Shown here: positions 33,756 to 42,214 of the stretch, one piece after another
Position numbering within the stretch: position 1 is the stretch's first letter
Layout of the letters: every line of letters starts with the position of its first letter
NCBI GenBank assembly: GCA_963781285.1
Contig: CAWAFI010000008.1
Span: 62,001 to 126,000, forward strand
Direction: 5' to 3'
Source: CAIWHR01 sp963781285
GTDB taxonomy: Bacteria; Pseudomonadota; Gammaproteobacteria; Burkholderiales; Casimicrobiaceae
DNA: 64,000 nt
Translations under genes and position numbers: made by a program
Notes under the pieces: model-generated
Told to the model about the DNA's origin: nothing
Database searches by the model: none
The model's input: the letters and a program-made list of their open reading frames with translations, nothing else

Positions 33756-35246
33756 ATGAGCGAACCTTGGGCGCAGGCCTTTGCCCTGGTCTTCGACCCG
33801 TACAACATCGTCGTGATGCTGGCGGCGTCGGTGTTCGGGCTTTTCGTCGGCGCCGTGCCGGGATTGACCGCGACGATGGCGACCGCGCTGCTCGTGCCGG
33901 TAACATTCTTCATGGCGCCGATTCCTGCGATCGCCGCCATCGTCACCGCCACAGCGATGGCGATTTTCTCCGGCGACATTCCGGGCTGCCTGATGCGCAT
34001 GCCAGGAACACCGGCGTCCGCCGCCTACACCGACGAAGCCTACGCAATGACGAAAAAGGGGCAGGCGGAAACCGCGCTCGGTGCCGGCCTGGTCTTTTCC
34101 GCGATCGGCGGGCTGTTCGGCACGGCAGTGCTGATGCTCTCGGCGCCGGCGCTGGCGGAATTCGCGCTCAAGTTCAGTTCGTTCGAATATTTCTGGCTGG
34201 TGCTGCTTGGCCTCACGTGCGCCGTGTTCATGACTTCGGATCGTCCGCTGAAGGGGTTCGTGTCGCTCATGCTCGGGCTGCTCGTCGCGTCCGTCGGGCT
34301 GGGCAACCCGGCCGGGTTTCCGCGTTTCACGTTCGGAAGCATCGAGCTCCTTGGCGGCATCGGCCTGATTCCGATGATGATCGGAATGTTCGCGATTTCG
34401 GAGATCATTCGCTTCGCGGTCGACATGGATCCCCCGCTGAAGATCGTCGACAAACCGCTCGGCAACGTGTTCAGGGGTATGTGGGAGCTCACGAAGAAAT
34501 ACCCGTTGCAGATCCTGCGCGGCAGCACCCTGGGCACGCTGGTCGGCGCGCTGCCGGGCGCCGGCGCCGACATCGCGGCGTGGATGTCCTATGGCATCAG
34601 CAAGAAGTTCTCGAAGGAGCCGGAGAAATTCGGTACCGGCCATGTGGAAGGCATCGTCGAGTCCGGCTCCGCCAACAACAGTGCGCTGGCCGGTGCGTGG
34701 ATCCCCGCGCTGGTATTCGGTATTCCCGGCGATTCGATCACGGCAATCGTCATCGGAGTCCTGTACATGAAGAACATGAATCCGGGACCGTCCTTGTTCA
34801 CGAACAATCCGCAGAAAATCTATGCGGTCTATCTGCTGTTCATCATCGCCAATCTGATCATGATCCCGCTGGGCTGGTGGTGCATCAAGGTGTCGAAACA
34901 GATTCTCAAGGTTCCGCGGTCGGTACTGATGCCGGTGATCATGCTCTTCTGCGTCGTCGGGTCGTTCGCGATCAACAACACCGCGTTCGACATCACGGTC
35001 ATGCTAGTCGCCGGCGTCGCCGCGTTCGTGCTGGAGGAGAACGGCTTCCCGATCGCGCCGGCGATCCTCGGGGTGGTGCTGGGCGGGATGCTGGAAGAGA
35101 ATTTCGTCACGTCGATGATCAAGTCCGATGGCCAATTGCTCGCGTTTTTCGAACGGCCCGTCGCGGCGACGCTCGGCGTGCTGACATTGCTGGTCTGGTT
35201 CCTCCCGCTACTGATGCGCCGCCTGCGGCGGCTGGCCGGCGCCTGA
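33756..35246 (+). CDS. tctA: Tripartite tricarboxylate transporter large permease TctA
   Basis: This 496-residue protein has about twelve helices. The TctA signature GAVPGLTATMATALLVPVTF lies near residue 31 and a second copy of the Gly-Pro-rich motif (VGALPGAGADIAAWMSYGIS) near 265. PAILGVVLGGMLEENF marks the C-terminus. It carries carboxylates with TctB and TctC using the ion gradient. It is the last gene of the tct operon. Confidence 0.94.
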   Translation: MSEPWAQAFALVFDPYNIVVMLAASVFGLFVGAVPGLTATMATALLVPVTFFMAPIPAIAAIVTATAMAIFSGDIPGCLMRMPGTPASAAYTDEAYAMTKKGQAETALGAGLVFSAIGGLFGTAVLMLSAPALAEFALKFSSFEYFWLVLLGLTCAVFMTSDRPLKGFVSLMLGLLVASVGLGNPAGFPRFTFGSIELLGGIGLIPMMIGMFAISEIIRFAVDMDPPLKIVDKPLGNVFRGMWELTKKYPLQILRGSTLGTLVGALPGAGADIAAWMSYGISKKFSKEPEKFGTGHVEGIVESGSANNSALAGAWIPALVFGIPGDSITAIVIGVLYMKNMNPGPSLFTNNPQKIYAVYLLFIIANLIMIPLGWWCIKVSKQILKVPRSVLMPVIMLFCVVGSFAINNTAFDITVMLVAGVAAFVLEENGFPIAPAILGVVLGGMLEENFVTSMIKSDGQLLAFFERPVAATLGVLTLLVWFLPLLMRRLRRLAGA

Positions 35247-35304
35247 TCTCGGTCCGGCGTCCCCGTGGTTTCCGCCGCATGCGAAAGTGTGGACTTTTGC
35301 CGCG

Positions 35305-35334
35305 TTGCCGCCGATTGCCGCGGTGCGGTATAAT
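35305..35334 (+). promoter_or_regulatory. Sigma-70 promoter for tpiA-secG-tRNA-nuo
   Basis: TTGCCG (35305-35310), an 18-base spacer and a perfect TATAAT (35329-35334) lie 75 bases before the tpiA start. It is the only strong promoter-like site between tctA and the nuo operon. Confidence 0.75.
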
Positions 35335-35409
35335 TTTGCCATTTTGCAGGCGCGCCGCCCGAATCCCGGCTAAATGGCGCGTTCGGCCCCGGACCCCGGC
35401 GGGACAGCG

Positions 35410-36144
35410 ATGCGCGGCAAACTCGTCGTCGGCAACTGGAAGATGAACGGCGGCCTCGCGGCCAACGCTGCGCTCCTCGGCGAGCTGACGGCGCAATGGT
35501 CGGGTACGCCGGGTCGCGAGTTGGCGGTATGCGTGCCCTATCCCTACTTGATGCAGGCGCAGGCGGCACTGTCGTCGACGCCGATCGCGTGGGGGGCGCA
35601 GGACGTGAGCGAGCATGCGGCAGGCGCATACACCGGCGAAGTCTCGGCGCCGATGCTGGTTGAATTCGGTTGCCGCTATGTGATCGTCGGGCATTCGGAG
35701 CGGCGGCAGCATTACGGCGACACCGACGGCATTGTCGCGGCGAAGGCGAAGGCTGCGCTGGCGGCAAAGGTGACGCCGATCGCCTGCGTGGGCGAAACGC
35801 TAACCGAGCGCGAGGCGGGTACGACGGAAGCGGTCGTGCTGCGGCAGCTGGACGCGGTGCTGGCGCTGGTGGGGGCCGAGGCCCGCGACCTCGTCGTCGC
35901 CTACGAGCCGGTCTGGGCGATCGGCACCGGGCGGACGGCATCACCCGGTGAAGCGCAGGCGGTGCACGCGACGTTGCGGGCGCGGCTCGCAGGAGCGGGA
36001 GCAGCCGAGGTTTTGCTGCTGTATGGCGGCAGCGTCAAGGCGGACAACGCGGCGGCGCTGTTTGCGATGGCGGATATCGATGGTGGCCTCATTGGCGGCG
36101 CGTCGCTCAAGGCGGCGGAATTTCTGGCGATCGCGCATGCCTAA
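35410..36144 (+). CDS. tpiA: Triosephosphate isomerase
   Basis: This 244-residue TIM barrel begins VVGNWKMNG, with the catalytic lysine. The catalytic histidine is in VIVGHSERRQHYGDTD (near residue 93), the catalytic glutamate in VVAYEPVWAIGTG (near 165), and the phosphate loop in LLLYGGSVKADN. It interconverts dihydroxyacetone phosphate and glyceraldehyde 3-phosphate. ATG 35410 matches the family N-terminus; an upstream ATG at 35374 would add 12 residues. Confidence 0.97.
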   Translation: MRGKLVVGNWKMNGGLAANAALLGELTAQWSGTPGRELAVCVPYPYLMQAQAALSSTPIAWGAQDVSEHAAGAYTGEVSAPMLVEFGCRYVIVGHSERRQHYGDTDGIVAAKAKAALAAKVTPIACVGETLTEREAGTTEAVVLRQLDAVLALVGAEARDLVVAYEPVWAIGTGRTASPGEAQAVHATLRARLAGAGAAEVLLLYGGSVKADNAAALFAMADIDGGLIGGASLKAAEFLAIAHA

Positions 36145-36201
36145 TCGGGGCGCGGTCGTCTCATGGCGCACGGTGTCGACCGGCGCCGGCGGGAGTAACG
36201 G

Positions 36202-36591
36202 ATGAGCATGCTGGAAACGTTGTTATTGGTGGCGCACTTGCTGGTCGCGATCGGCATCTGCGGTTTCGTGTTGCTGCAACACGGCAAGGGTGCCGATATG
36301 GGCGCGGCGTTCGGCAGCGGCGCGTCGGGCAGCGTCTTCGGGGCGGCCGGGTCGGCGAACTTTCTGTCGCGGACCACGGCGGTCCTCGCAGCGGTTTTCT
36401 TCCTGACGAGCCTGGGCCTCACCTGGTTTGCAACGACGCGCGGCGCGCCGAAGGGCGTGATGCAGCAAGGGATCGTGGAAAAACTCGCGCCCAAGGCAGC
36501 GGACGTCCCTGCGGCGCCGGGCGCAGCTCCGGGGACGGCGACGCCGGCCGAGGCGCCGGCCGGATCGAAGTCGGGCGAGGTACCGAAATAG
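36202..36591 (+). CDS. secG: Preprotein translocase subunit SecG
   Basis: This 129-residue protein has two helices (about residues 4-24 and 56-76) with the SecG loop LQHGKGADMGAAFGSGASGSVFGAAG between them. It stimulates SecYEG protein export. The Ala/Pro-rich C-terminal tail is common in betaproteobacteria. It lies between tpiA and tRNA-Leu, as is usual in the group. Confidence 0.95.
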   Translation: MSMLETLLLVAHLLVAIGICGFVLLQHGKGADMGAAFGSGASGSVFGAAGSANFLSRTTAVLAAVFFLTSLGLTWFATTRGAPKGVMQQGIVEKLAPKAADVPAAPGAAPGTATPAEAPAGSKSGEVPK

Positions 36592-36697
36592 TCGTGGTCA
36601 GCCATCAGCAGTTAGCTGTGGGCAGCGACCCCCTGCGTGGAACCGGTGTCGCCGTGGGAGCGGCGTTGCCGAAGGCTGAGAGCGGATAGCTGGAAGA

Positions 36698-36782
36698 GCC
36701 GACGTGGTGAAATTGGTAGACACGCTGTCTTGAGGGGGCAGTGGCGCAAGCCGTGGGAGTTCGAGTCTCCCCGTCGGCACCA
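36698..36782 (+). tRNA. tRNA-Leu (anticodon GAG)
   Basis: The 85 bases fold as a class II tRNA: acceptor GCCGACG pairs with CGTCGGC, the D arm carries TGGTAGA, the anticodon stem CTGTC/GGCAG encloses TTGAGGG (anticodon GAG), a variable arm follows, the T arm has GTTCGAGTC, and CCA is encoded. The fold resembles E. coli tRNA-Leu GAG. It reads CUU/CUC codons and is probably processed from the tpiA-nuo transcript. Confidence 0.97.
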
Positions 36783-36817
36783 TCGTTTGTGAACATGTGG
36801 CGCGCGAATCGATGACC

Positions 36818-37174
36818 ATGCTGGAACAATACCTGCCCATCCTCCTCTTCATCGTGGTCGGCCTGGCGCTCGGCGCCGTCCTCCTCACCGTCGGCGCGGT
36901 GTTGTCGCCGCACCGTCCCGATCCCGAAAAGCTGTCACCCTACGAGTGCGGGTTCGAGGCCTTCGAGGATGCGCGGATGAAATTCGACGTCCGTTACTAC
37001 CTGGTCGCGATCCTGTTCATCCTGTTCGACCTCGAGATCGCGTTCCTGTTCCCGTGGGCCGTTGTACTGCAGGAAATAGGCTTCTTCGGCTTCGTCGCGA
37101 TGATGGTGTTCCTCGCCGTGCTCGTCGTCGGCTTCGTCTACGAATGGAAGAAGGGCGCGCTCGAATGGGAGTAG
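36818..37174 (+). CDS. nuoA: NADH-quinone oxidoreductase subunit A
   Basis: This 118-residue membrane subunit of complex I has three helices and the conserved loop SPYECGFEAFEDARMKFDVR with the redox-sensitive cysteine. It sits at the junction of the peripheral arm and the membrane arm near the quinone site. The start at MLEQYLPIL matches the family; GTG 36797 and ATG 36812 are other in-frame choices. It lies 35 bases after tRNA-Leu. Confidence 0.96.
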   Translation: MLEQYLPILLFIVVGLALGAVLLTVGAVLSPHRPDPEKLSPYECGFEAFEDARMKFDVRYYLVAILFILFDLEIAFLFPWAVVLQEIGFFGFVAMMVFLAVLVVGFVYEWKKGALEWE

Positions 37175-37322
37175 CGACGCGAGCTTGGGAGCAGGGGCCC
37201 CAAGTTTGCCCGGGGATGCGACCGGAGCGAGTCGGCGCGACGGGCCGCCGACGTTCGATGCCACGCGGCACGCGTTCCATCCAGGGGGCCGGCCGCGCCT
37301 TCGAGCTTCCAGGAAGCGTGAC

Positions 37323-37799
37323 ATGAGCATCGAAGGCGTGCTCGAGAGGGGCTTCGTGACCACGACCGCCGATGCGCTGATCAATTGGGCGCGCAATGGC
37401 TCGATGTGGCCGATGACCTTCGGCCTGGCGTGCTGTGCGGTCGAGATGATGCACGCGGGCGCGGCGCGCTACGACCTCGATCGCTTCGGCGTCGTGTTCC
37501 GGCCGAGCCCGCGCCAATCCGACGTGATGATCGTCGCCGGTACGCTGTGCAACAAGATGGCGCCGGCGCTGCGCAAGGTGTACGACCAGATGCCGGAACC
37601 GCGCTGGGTGATCTCGATGGGCTCGTGCGCGAACGGCGGCGGCTACTACCACTATTCGTACTCGGTTGTCCGCGGCTGCGACCGCATCGTCCCTGTCGAC
37701 ATCTACGTGCCCGGCTGCCCGCCGACGGCAGAGGCTCTGCTGTACGGCATCCTGCAGCTCCAGAACAAGATCTGGCGCACCAACACGATCGCGCGCTGA
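37323..37799 (+). CDS. nuoB: NADH-quinone oxidoreductase subunit B
   Basis: This 158-residue subunit carries the terminal N2 iron-sulfur cluster: cysteines in LACCAVEMM, SMGSCANGGG and VPGCPPTAEALLYG. It passes electrons to ubiquinone. A 148-base gap after nuoA contains an open leader but no separate gene. It overlaps nuoC by one base (TGATG). Confidence 0.97.
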   Translation: MSIEGVLERGFVTTTADALINWARNGSMWPMTFGLACCAVEMMHAGAARYDLDRFGVVFRPSPRQSDVMIVAGTLCNKMAPALRKVYDQMPEPRWVISMGSCANGGGYYHYSYSVVRGCDRIVPVDIYVPGCPPTAEALLYGILQLQNKIWRTNTIAR

Positions 37800-38398
37800 T
37801 GGCGACCCGGACCGAAGCCCTTGCCGTGGCGCTGCCGGGAATCCTCGGTGACAAGCTCGCGGACGTCACCGTGGCCTTCGGCGAGGTGACTGCCGTTGTG
37901 CCGGCAGCACACCTCGATGCGGCGATGCGTCTGTTGCGTGACCGATCCGAACTCCGGTACGAGATGCTGATCGATCTCTGCGGCGTCGACTACTCGACGT
38001 ATGGCGGCGACACGCACGAGGGGCCGCGCTTCGCCGTCGTCTATCACCTGCTGTCGCTTGCGCACAACCAACGGCTGCGCATCCGCACGCCGGTTCCGGA
38101 CGACGCGTTTCCGGTCGTCGGCAGCGTCGTCGACATCTGGCCGGCGGCGAACTGGTTCGAGCGCGAGGCCTTCGACCTCTACGGCATCGTGTTCTCCGGC
38201 CACCCGGACCTGCGCCGCCTGCTCACCGACTATGGCTTCGTCGGCCATCCGTTTCGCAAGGACTTTCCGCTGTCGGGCCATGTCGAAGTGCGCTACGACC
38301 CGGAGCAGGGGCGTGTCATCTACCAGCCGGTGTCGATCGAGCCCCGCGAGATCACGCCGCGGATCATCCGCGAAGACAGCTATGCGGAGACGAAGTAG
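37799..38398 (+). CDS. nuoC: NADH-quinone oxidoreductase subunit C
   Basis: This 199-residue 30 kDa-type subunit has the family signature WYEREAFDLYGIVF-like block (here WFEREAFDLYGIVFSGHPDL near residue 118) and DYGFVGHPFRKDFPLSGHVE. It binds nuoD in the peripheral arm. NuoC and NuoD are separate here, unlike the E. coli fusion. The following gap before nuoD is abnormally long. Confidence 0.96.
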   Translation: MATRTEALAVALPGILGDKLADVTVAFGEVTAVVPAAHLDAAMRLLRDRSELRYEMLIDLCGVDYSTYGGDTHEGPRFAVVYHLLSLAHNQRLRIRTPVPDDAFPVVGSVVDIWPAANWFEREAFDLYGIVFSGHPDLRRLLTDYGFVGHPFRKDFPLSGHVEVRYDPEQGRVIYQPVSIEPREITPRIIREDSYAETK

Positions 38399-38693
38399 CG
38401 TGGGAAGAAATCAAACGCACTCGACTCAAGGACACGAAAGGAACGCAAGGGACACGAGGGTTTCTCGCAATGGCAAAGGATCGGGCACTTCGTCGTGACC
38501 TTGAGATTCCCTTGTGCCCCTTGCGTCGTGCGCGGGCTGGAATGGCATGGCTGAGATACGCAACTACACGATGAATCTTGGCGTCCACATAACATCGGCT
38601 GCGCCGATATTAGTGTCCGCCTCAACAAGCCGCTTCGCGTTCGCTCGCGGCGTGTTGTGGCCCCGGACTAAGGCTTGTTGAGGTCCGAAATCC
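38399..38693 (+). repeat. Palindromic insertion between nuoC and nuoD with a near-copy of the nuoD 5' end
   Basis: The region first holds an imperfect inverted repeat with 23-base arms, 38444-38466 and 38503-38525, matching at 19 of 23 positions. Next, from 38547, comes a copy of the nuoD start encoding MAEIRNYTMNLG, where real nuoD has MAEIRNYTMNFG. Differences are mostly at third codon positions. The frame stays open for 44 codons and stops at 38681, 12 bases before the true nuoD ATG and in the same frame. A small hairpin (ATCGGC-TGC-GCCGAT) and an 11 bp inverted repeat also lie here. It looks like a small mobile or recombination-derived insertion. Confidence 0.75.
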
Positions 38694-38737
38694 ATGGCTG
38701 AAATTCGCAACTACACCATGAATTTCGGACCTCAACA
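38676..38737 (+). promoter_or_regulatory. Hairpin enclosing the nuoD ribosome-binding site
   Basis: TGTTGAGGTCCGAAAT (38676-38691) is perfectly complementary to ATTTCGGACCTCAACA (38722-38737), giving a 16 bp stem with a 30-base loop containing the ATG at 38694. The Shine-Dalgarno GAGG (38680-38683) is inside the stem. Its 5' arm overlaps a second possible stem, CCTCAACAAGC (38620-38630) with GCTTGTTGAGG (38673-38683), so the two folds exclude each other. Confidence 0.7.
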
Positions 38738-39947
38738 TCCGGCGGCGCACGGGGTGCTGCGGCTCGTCCTCGAGCTCGACGGCGAGGTCATCCAGCGCGC
38801 CGACCCGCATATCGGCCTTCTGCACCGCGCAACCGAGAAACTGGCCGAGTACAAGACGTGGATCCAGTCGCTGCCGTACATGGATCGGCTCGACTACGTC
38901 TCGATGATGTGCATGGAACACGCCTACTGCCTGGCGATCGAGCGCCTGCTCGGGCTCGACGTCCCGATTCGCGCGCAGTATATCCGCGTGATGTTCGACG
39001 AGCTGACGAGGATCCTGAATCACCTGCTCTGGCTGGGCGCGCACGCGCTGGACGTCGGCGCGATGACCCCCTTCCTCTACGCTTTTCGCGAGCGCGAAGA
39101 CCTGTTCGACGTCTACGAGGCGGTGTCCGGCGCGCGGATGCACGCCGCCTACTACCGTCCGGGTGGCGTCTACCGCGACCTGCCCGAGCGGATGCCGCAG
39201 TACACGGTGACGCACCGGCGCAACGCGCGGGAAATCGCCAAGCTCAACGAAAACCGCCAGGGTTCCGTGCTCGACTTCATCGACGACTTCGCGCGTCGCT
39301 TTCCGGGCAATGTCGACGACTACGAGTCGCTGTTGACCGAGAACCGCATCTGGAAACAGCGCACGGTCGGGATCGGGGCCGTATCGGCGGAGCGGGCGGT
39401 GGCGCTGGGTTTCACCGGCCCGATGCTGCGCGGATCGGGCGTCCCATGGGACTTGCGCAAGAAGCAGCCGTACGCCGTGTACGACCAGGTGGAGTTCGAC
39501 ATCCCGGTCGGCGTCAACGGCGACTGCTACGATCGTTACCTCGTTCGTATCGAGGAAATGCGGCAAGCGAACCGGATCGTCAAGCAGTGCATCGACTGGC
39601 TGCGCCGGAATCCGGGACCGGTGATCACCGGCAACCACAAGGTGGCGCCGCCATCGCGCGAGGAGATGAAGACGAACATGGAAGAGCTGATCCATCACTT
39701 CAAGCTCTTCAGCGAAGGCATGCACGTGCCTGCCGGTGAGGTCTACGCGGCAATCGAGGCGCCGAAAGGAGAGTTCGGCGTCTACGCGATCTCCGACGGC
39801 GCGAACAAGCCGTACCGGATCAAGTTGCGGCCGCCGGACTACGTGCACCTTGCCGCGCTCGACGAGATGTCGCGTGGGCACATGATCGCCGATATCGTGG
39901 CGATCATCGCCACACAGGATATCGTGTTCGGGTCGATCGACCGATGA
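38694..39947 (+). CDS. nuoD: NADH-quinone oxidoreductase subunit D
   Basis: This 417-residue 49 kDa-type subunit lines the quinone pocket with NuoB. It has the opening NFGPQHPAAHGVLRLVLELD and RADPHIGLLHRATEKLAEYK, with the quinone-site histidines, and ends DIVFGSIDR. It is related to the large subunit of [NiFe] hydrogenases but lacks its metal cysteines, as expected. The start is inside a strong hairpin produced by the upstream insertion. Its stop overlaps the next ATG (ATGA). Confidence 0.97.
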   Translation: MAEIRNYTMNFGPQHPAAHGVLRLVLELDGEVIQRADPHIGLLHRATEKLAEYKTWIQSLPYMDRLDYVSMMCMEHAYCLAIERLLGLDVPIRAQYIRVMFDELTRILNHLLWLGAHALDVGAMTPFLYAFREREDLFDVYEAVSGARMHAAYYRPGGVYRDLPERMPQYTVTHRRNAREIAKLNENRQGSVLDFIDDFARRFPGNVDDYESLLTENRIWKQRTVGIGAVSAERAVALGFTGPMLRGSGVPWDLRKKQPYAVYDQVEFDIPVGVNGDCYDRYLVRIEEMRQANRIVKQCIDWLRRNPGPVITGNHKVAPPSREEMKTNMEELIHHFKLFSEGMHVPAGEVYAAIEAPKGEFGVYAISDGANKPYRIKLRPPDYVHLAALDEMSRGHMIADIVAIIATQDIVFGSIDR

Positions 39948-40405
39948 CGCCGCGCCGCCGTCTGTTGCTGGCCGCCGCAGTCCTCGGGCTGCCGTGGGTG
40001 GCGTTCGCCCAGCCGGCGTTGCCGCCCGCCGGCGAGGCCCGCGGGCAGCCTACGCTGCGCGACGACAAGGAGACGATCGAGGCGGGGGAGCAATGGTTGA
40101 AGCTCATCGACGCCGGCAAGATCGGCGAGGCATGGGACGCCTCGGCCGCGACGCTCAAGTCCGCGGTGTCGCGGCAGCAGTGGATCGCCGGGTTGCGCGA
40201 CGCCCGCAAGCCGTTCGGAAAGCTCACCTCGCGCAAGGCGACACGCTTTGCTCGTGCCCACTCGATGCCCAACGCGCCCGACGGAGACTACGCAATCATC
40301 GAGTTCGAGGCGGTGTTCGCCAACGGTAGGAAAGCGACCGAGCATTTGACCTGGATGCTCGAGGACGGCGACGCATGGCGTGTCGCGGGCTATTACATCC
40401 GGTAA
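39944..40405 (+). CDS. DUF4019-family exported protein inside the nuo operon
   Basis: This 153-residue protein has a signal peptide (RRRLLLAAAVLGLPWVAFA, cleavage near residue 22). A compact domain follows with AGEQWLKLIDAGKIGEAWDA and ending MLEDGDAWRVAGYYIR, the pattern of DUF4019 proteins. The function of the family is unknown. The start overlaps the nuoD stop as ATGA and nuoE starts six bases after its stop, so it is fully built into the complex I operon. It is predicted to be periplasmic, whereas NuoD and NuoE are cytoplasmic. Confidence 0.82.
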   Translation: MTPRRRLLLAAAVLGLPWVAFAQPALPPAGEARGQPTLRDDKETIEAGEQWLKLIDAGKIGEAWDASAATLKSAVSRQQWIAGLRDARKPFGKLTSRKATRFARAHSMPNAPDGDYAIIEFEAVFANGRKATEHLTWMLEDGDAWRVAGYYIR

Positions 40406-40411
40406 GTCACG

Positions 40412-40909
40412 ATGCTGTCGGCACAGGCACTGCAGAGAATCGACCGCGAGATCGCGAAATACCCGCCCGACCGGAAGGAATCGGCAGTGATGGCCGCGCT
40501 CGCGATCGCACAGGACGAGAAAGGCTGGCTCGCGACGGAGACTATGGACTTCGTGGCGAATTACCTCGGCATGCCGTCGGTGGCCGTCTACGAGGTCGCG
40601 ACGTTCTATGCGATGTACAACGTCAAGCCGGTCGGCAGGTACAAGATCACGATTTGCACCAATCTGCCGTGCGCGCTGCAAGACGCCGTCCTGTCGGCCG
40701 AGTACCTCAAGGCGAAGCTCGGCATCGGCTTCGGCGAAACGACGCCGGACGGACTCGTCACGCTGCAGGAAGGGGAGTGTTTTGGCGCCTGCGGCGATGC
40801 GCCGGTGCTGCTCGTCAACAACAAGCGGATGTGCAGCTGGATGCGGCCGGAGAAACTCGATGCGCTGCTCGCCGAGTTGAAATCCGCGAGCGCGGGGGCG
40901 CCCACATGA
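40412..40909 (+). CDS. nuoE: NADH-quinone oxidoreductase subunit E
   Basis: This 165-residue thioredoxin-fold subunit binds the [2Fe-2S] cluster N1a through cysteines in TICTNLPCALQ and ECFGACGDAP. It forms the NADH-oxidising module with NuoF. Its stop overlaps the nuoF ATG as ATGA. Confidence 0.96.
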   Translation: MLSAQALQRIDREIAKYPPDRKESAVMAALAIAQDEKGWLATETMDFVANYLGMPSVAVYEVATFYAMYNVKPVGRYKITICTNLPCALQDAVLSAEYLKAKLGIGFGETTPDGLVTLQEGECFGACGDAPVLLVNNKRMCSWMRPEKLDALLAELKSASAGAPT

Positions 40910-42210
40910 ACGCACCCTCGGGACTGCTCGACTACGGACCGGACGCCATCCTCATGGCGGGCCTGACAGGGAGCAACTGGCGCCTCGCCGAATATGTCGC
41001 GCGCGGCGGCTACGAGGCGCTTTCCAAGATCGTCACCGAAAAGGTCCCGCCGGCGCAGGTGATCGCCGAAGTCAAGAAGTCGGCCCTGCGCGGCCGCGGC
41101 GGCGCGGGCTTCCCGACCGGCCTGAAATGGAGCTTCATGCCGCAGCCGTTCGCCGGCGACAAGTACCTTGTCTGCAACTCGGACGAAGGCGAGCCCGGCA
41201 CGTTCAAGGATCGCGACATCCTCCGCTACAACCCGCACGCGCTTATCGAGGGCATGGCGATCGCTGCCTATGCGATGGGCTGCGTGCGCGGCTACAACTA
41301 TGTTCACGGCGAAATCTGGGACATCTACGAGCGCTGCGAGGAAGCGCTCGCCGAGGCCTACGACGCCGGCTTCCTCGGCAACAGCATCCTCGGCTCCGAT
41401 TTCAAGTTCCACCTGTTCAACCACCATGGCTATGGCGCGTACATCTGCGGTGAGGAGACGGCGCTGCTGGAATCGCTCGAAGGGAAGAAAGGCCAGCCAC
41501 GGTACAAGCCGCCGTTCCCGGCGAGCTACGGCCTCTACGGCAAGCCGACGACGATCAACAATACCGAGACGTTCGCCGCCGTGCCGTGGATCATCCGGAA
41601 CGGCGGCGAGGCGTTTCTCGAACTCGGCCGGCCGAACAACGGCGGGACCAAGATCTTCTCGGTCTCCGGCGACGTGGCGCGTCCCGGCAACTACGAAGTG
41701 AAGCTCGGCACGCCGTTCGCGACGCTGCTCGAGCTCGCTGGCGGCGTGCGCGGTGGCCGCCGGATGAAGGCGTGCATCCCCGGCGGTTCGTCGATGCCGG
41801 TGCTGCCCGGCGACGTGATGATGGCAACCGACATGGACTACGACTCGATCGCCAAGGCCGGGTCGATGCTGGGTTCGGGCGCGGTGATCGTGATGGACGA
41901 CACGCGCTGCATGGTGAAGTCGCTGCTGCGACTGTCGTACTTCTATTTCGAAGAATCGTGCGGGCAGTGTACACCGTGCCGCGAGGGCACCGGCTGGCTG
42001 TGGCGGGTGGTGAACCGGATCGAGCATGGGCAGGGCAGGAACGAGGACCTGGACCTCCTGACCTCGGTTGCCGACAACATCGCCGGCCGCACGATCTGCG
42101 CGCTGGGCGACGCTGCGGCGCTGCCGGTCAAGAGCTTTGTCAAGCACTTTCGTGACGAGTTCCAGCATCACATCGACCACAAGCATTGCCTGGTGCCGGC
42201 GTACAGCTGA
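40906..42210 (+). CDS. nuoF: NADH-quinone oxidoreductase subunit F
   Basis: This 434-residue subunit holds the NADH site, FMN and one [4Fe-4S] cluster. The FMN/NADH glycine-rich loop RGRGGAGFPTGLKW lies near residue 64, a second nucleotide loop in GAYICGEETALLESLEG, and the cluster ligands in ESCGQCTPCREG plus TICALGDAA. It is where electrons enter complex I. Confidence 0.97.
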   Translation: MNAPSGLLDYGPDAILMAGLTGSNWRLAEYVARGGYEALSKIVTEKVPPAQVIAEVKKSALRGRGGAGFPTGLKWSFMPQPFAGDKYLVCNSDEGEPGTFKDRDILRYNPHALIEGMAIAAYAMGCVRGYNYVHGEIWDIYERCEEALAEAYDAGFLGNSILGSDFKFHLFNHHGYGAYICGEETALLESLEGKKGQPRYKPPFPASYGLYGKPTTINNTETFAAVPWIIRNGGEAFLELGRPNNGGTKIFSVSGDVARPGNYEVKLGTPFATLLELAGGVRGGRRMKACIPGGSSMPVLPGDVMMATDMDYDSIAKAGSMLGSGAVIVMDDTRCMVKSLLRLSYFYFEESCGQCTPCREGTGWLWRVVNRIEHGQGRNEDLDLLTSVADNIAGRTICALGDAAALPVKSFVKHFRDEFQHHIDHKHCLVPAYS

Positions 42211-42214
42211 TCCC

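Noticed and set aside
36592..36697. SecG to tRNA-Leu spacer as a small RNA
   Set aside because: It contains weak AGC-rich repeats (AGCAGTTAGCTG, GAGCGGATAGCTGG) but no promoter, terminator or strong fold to support an RNA gene.
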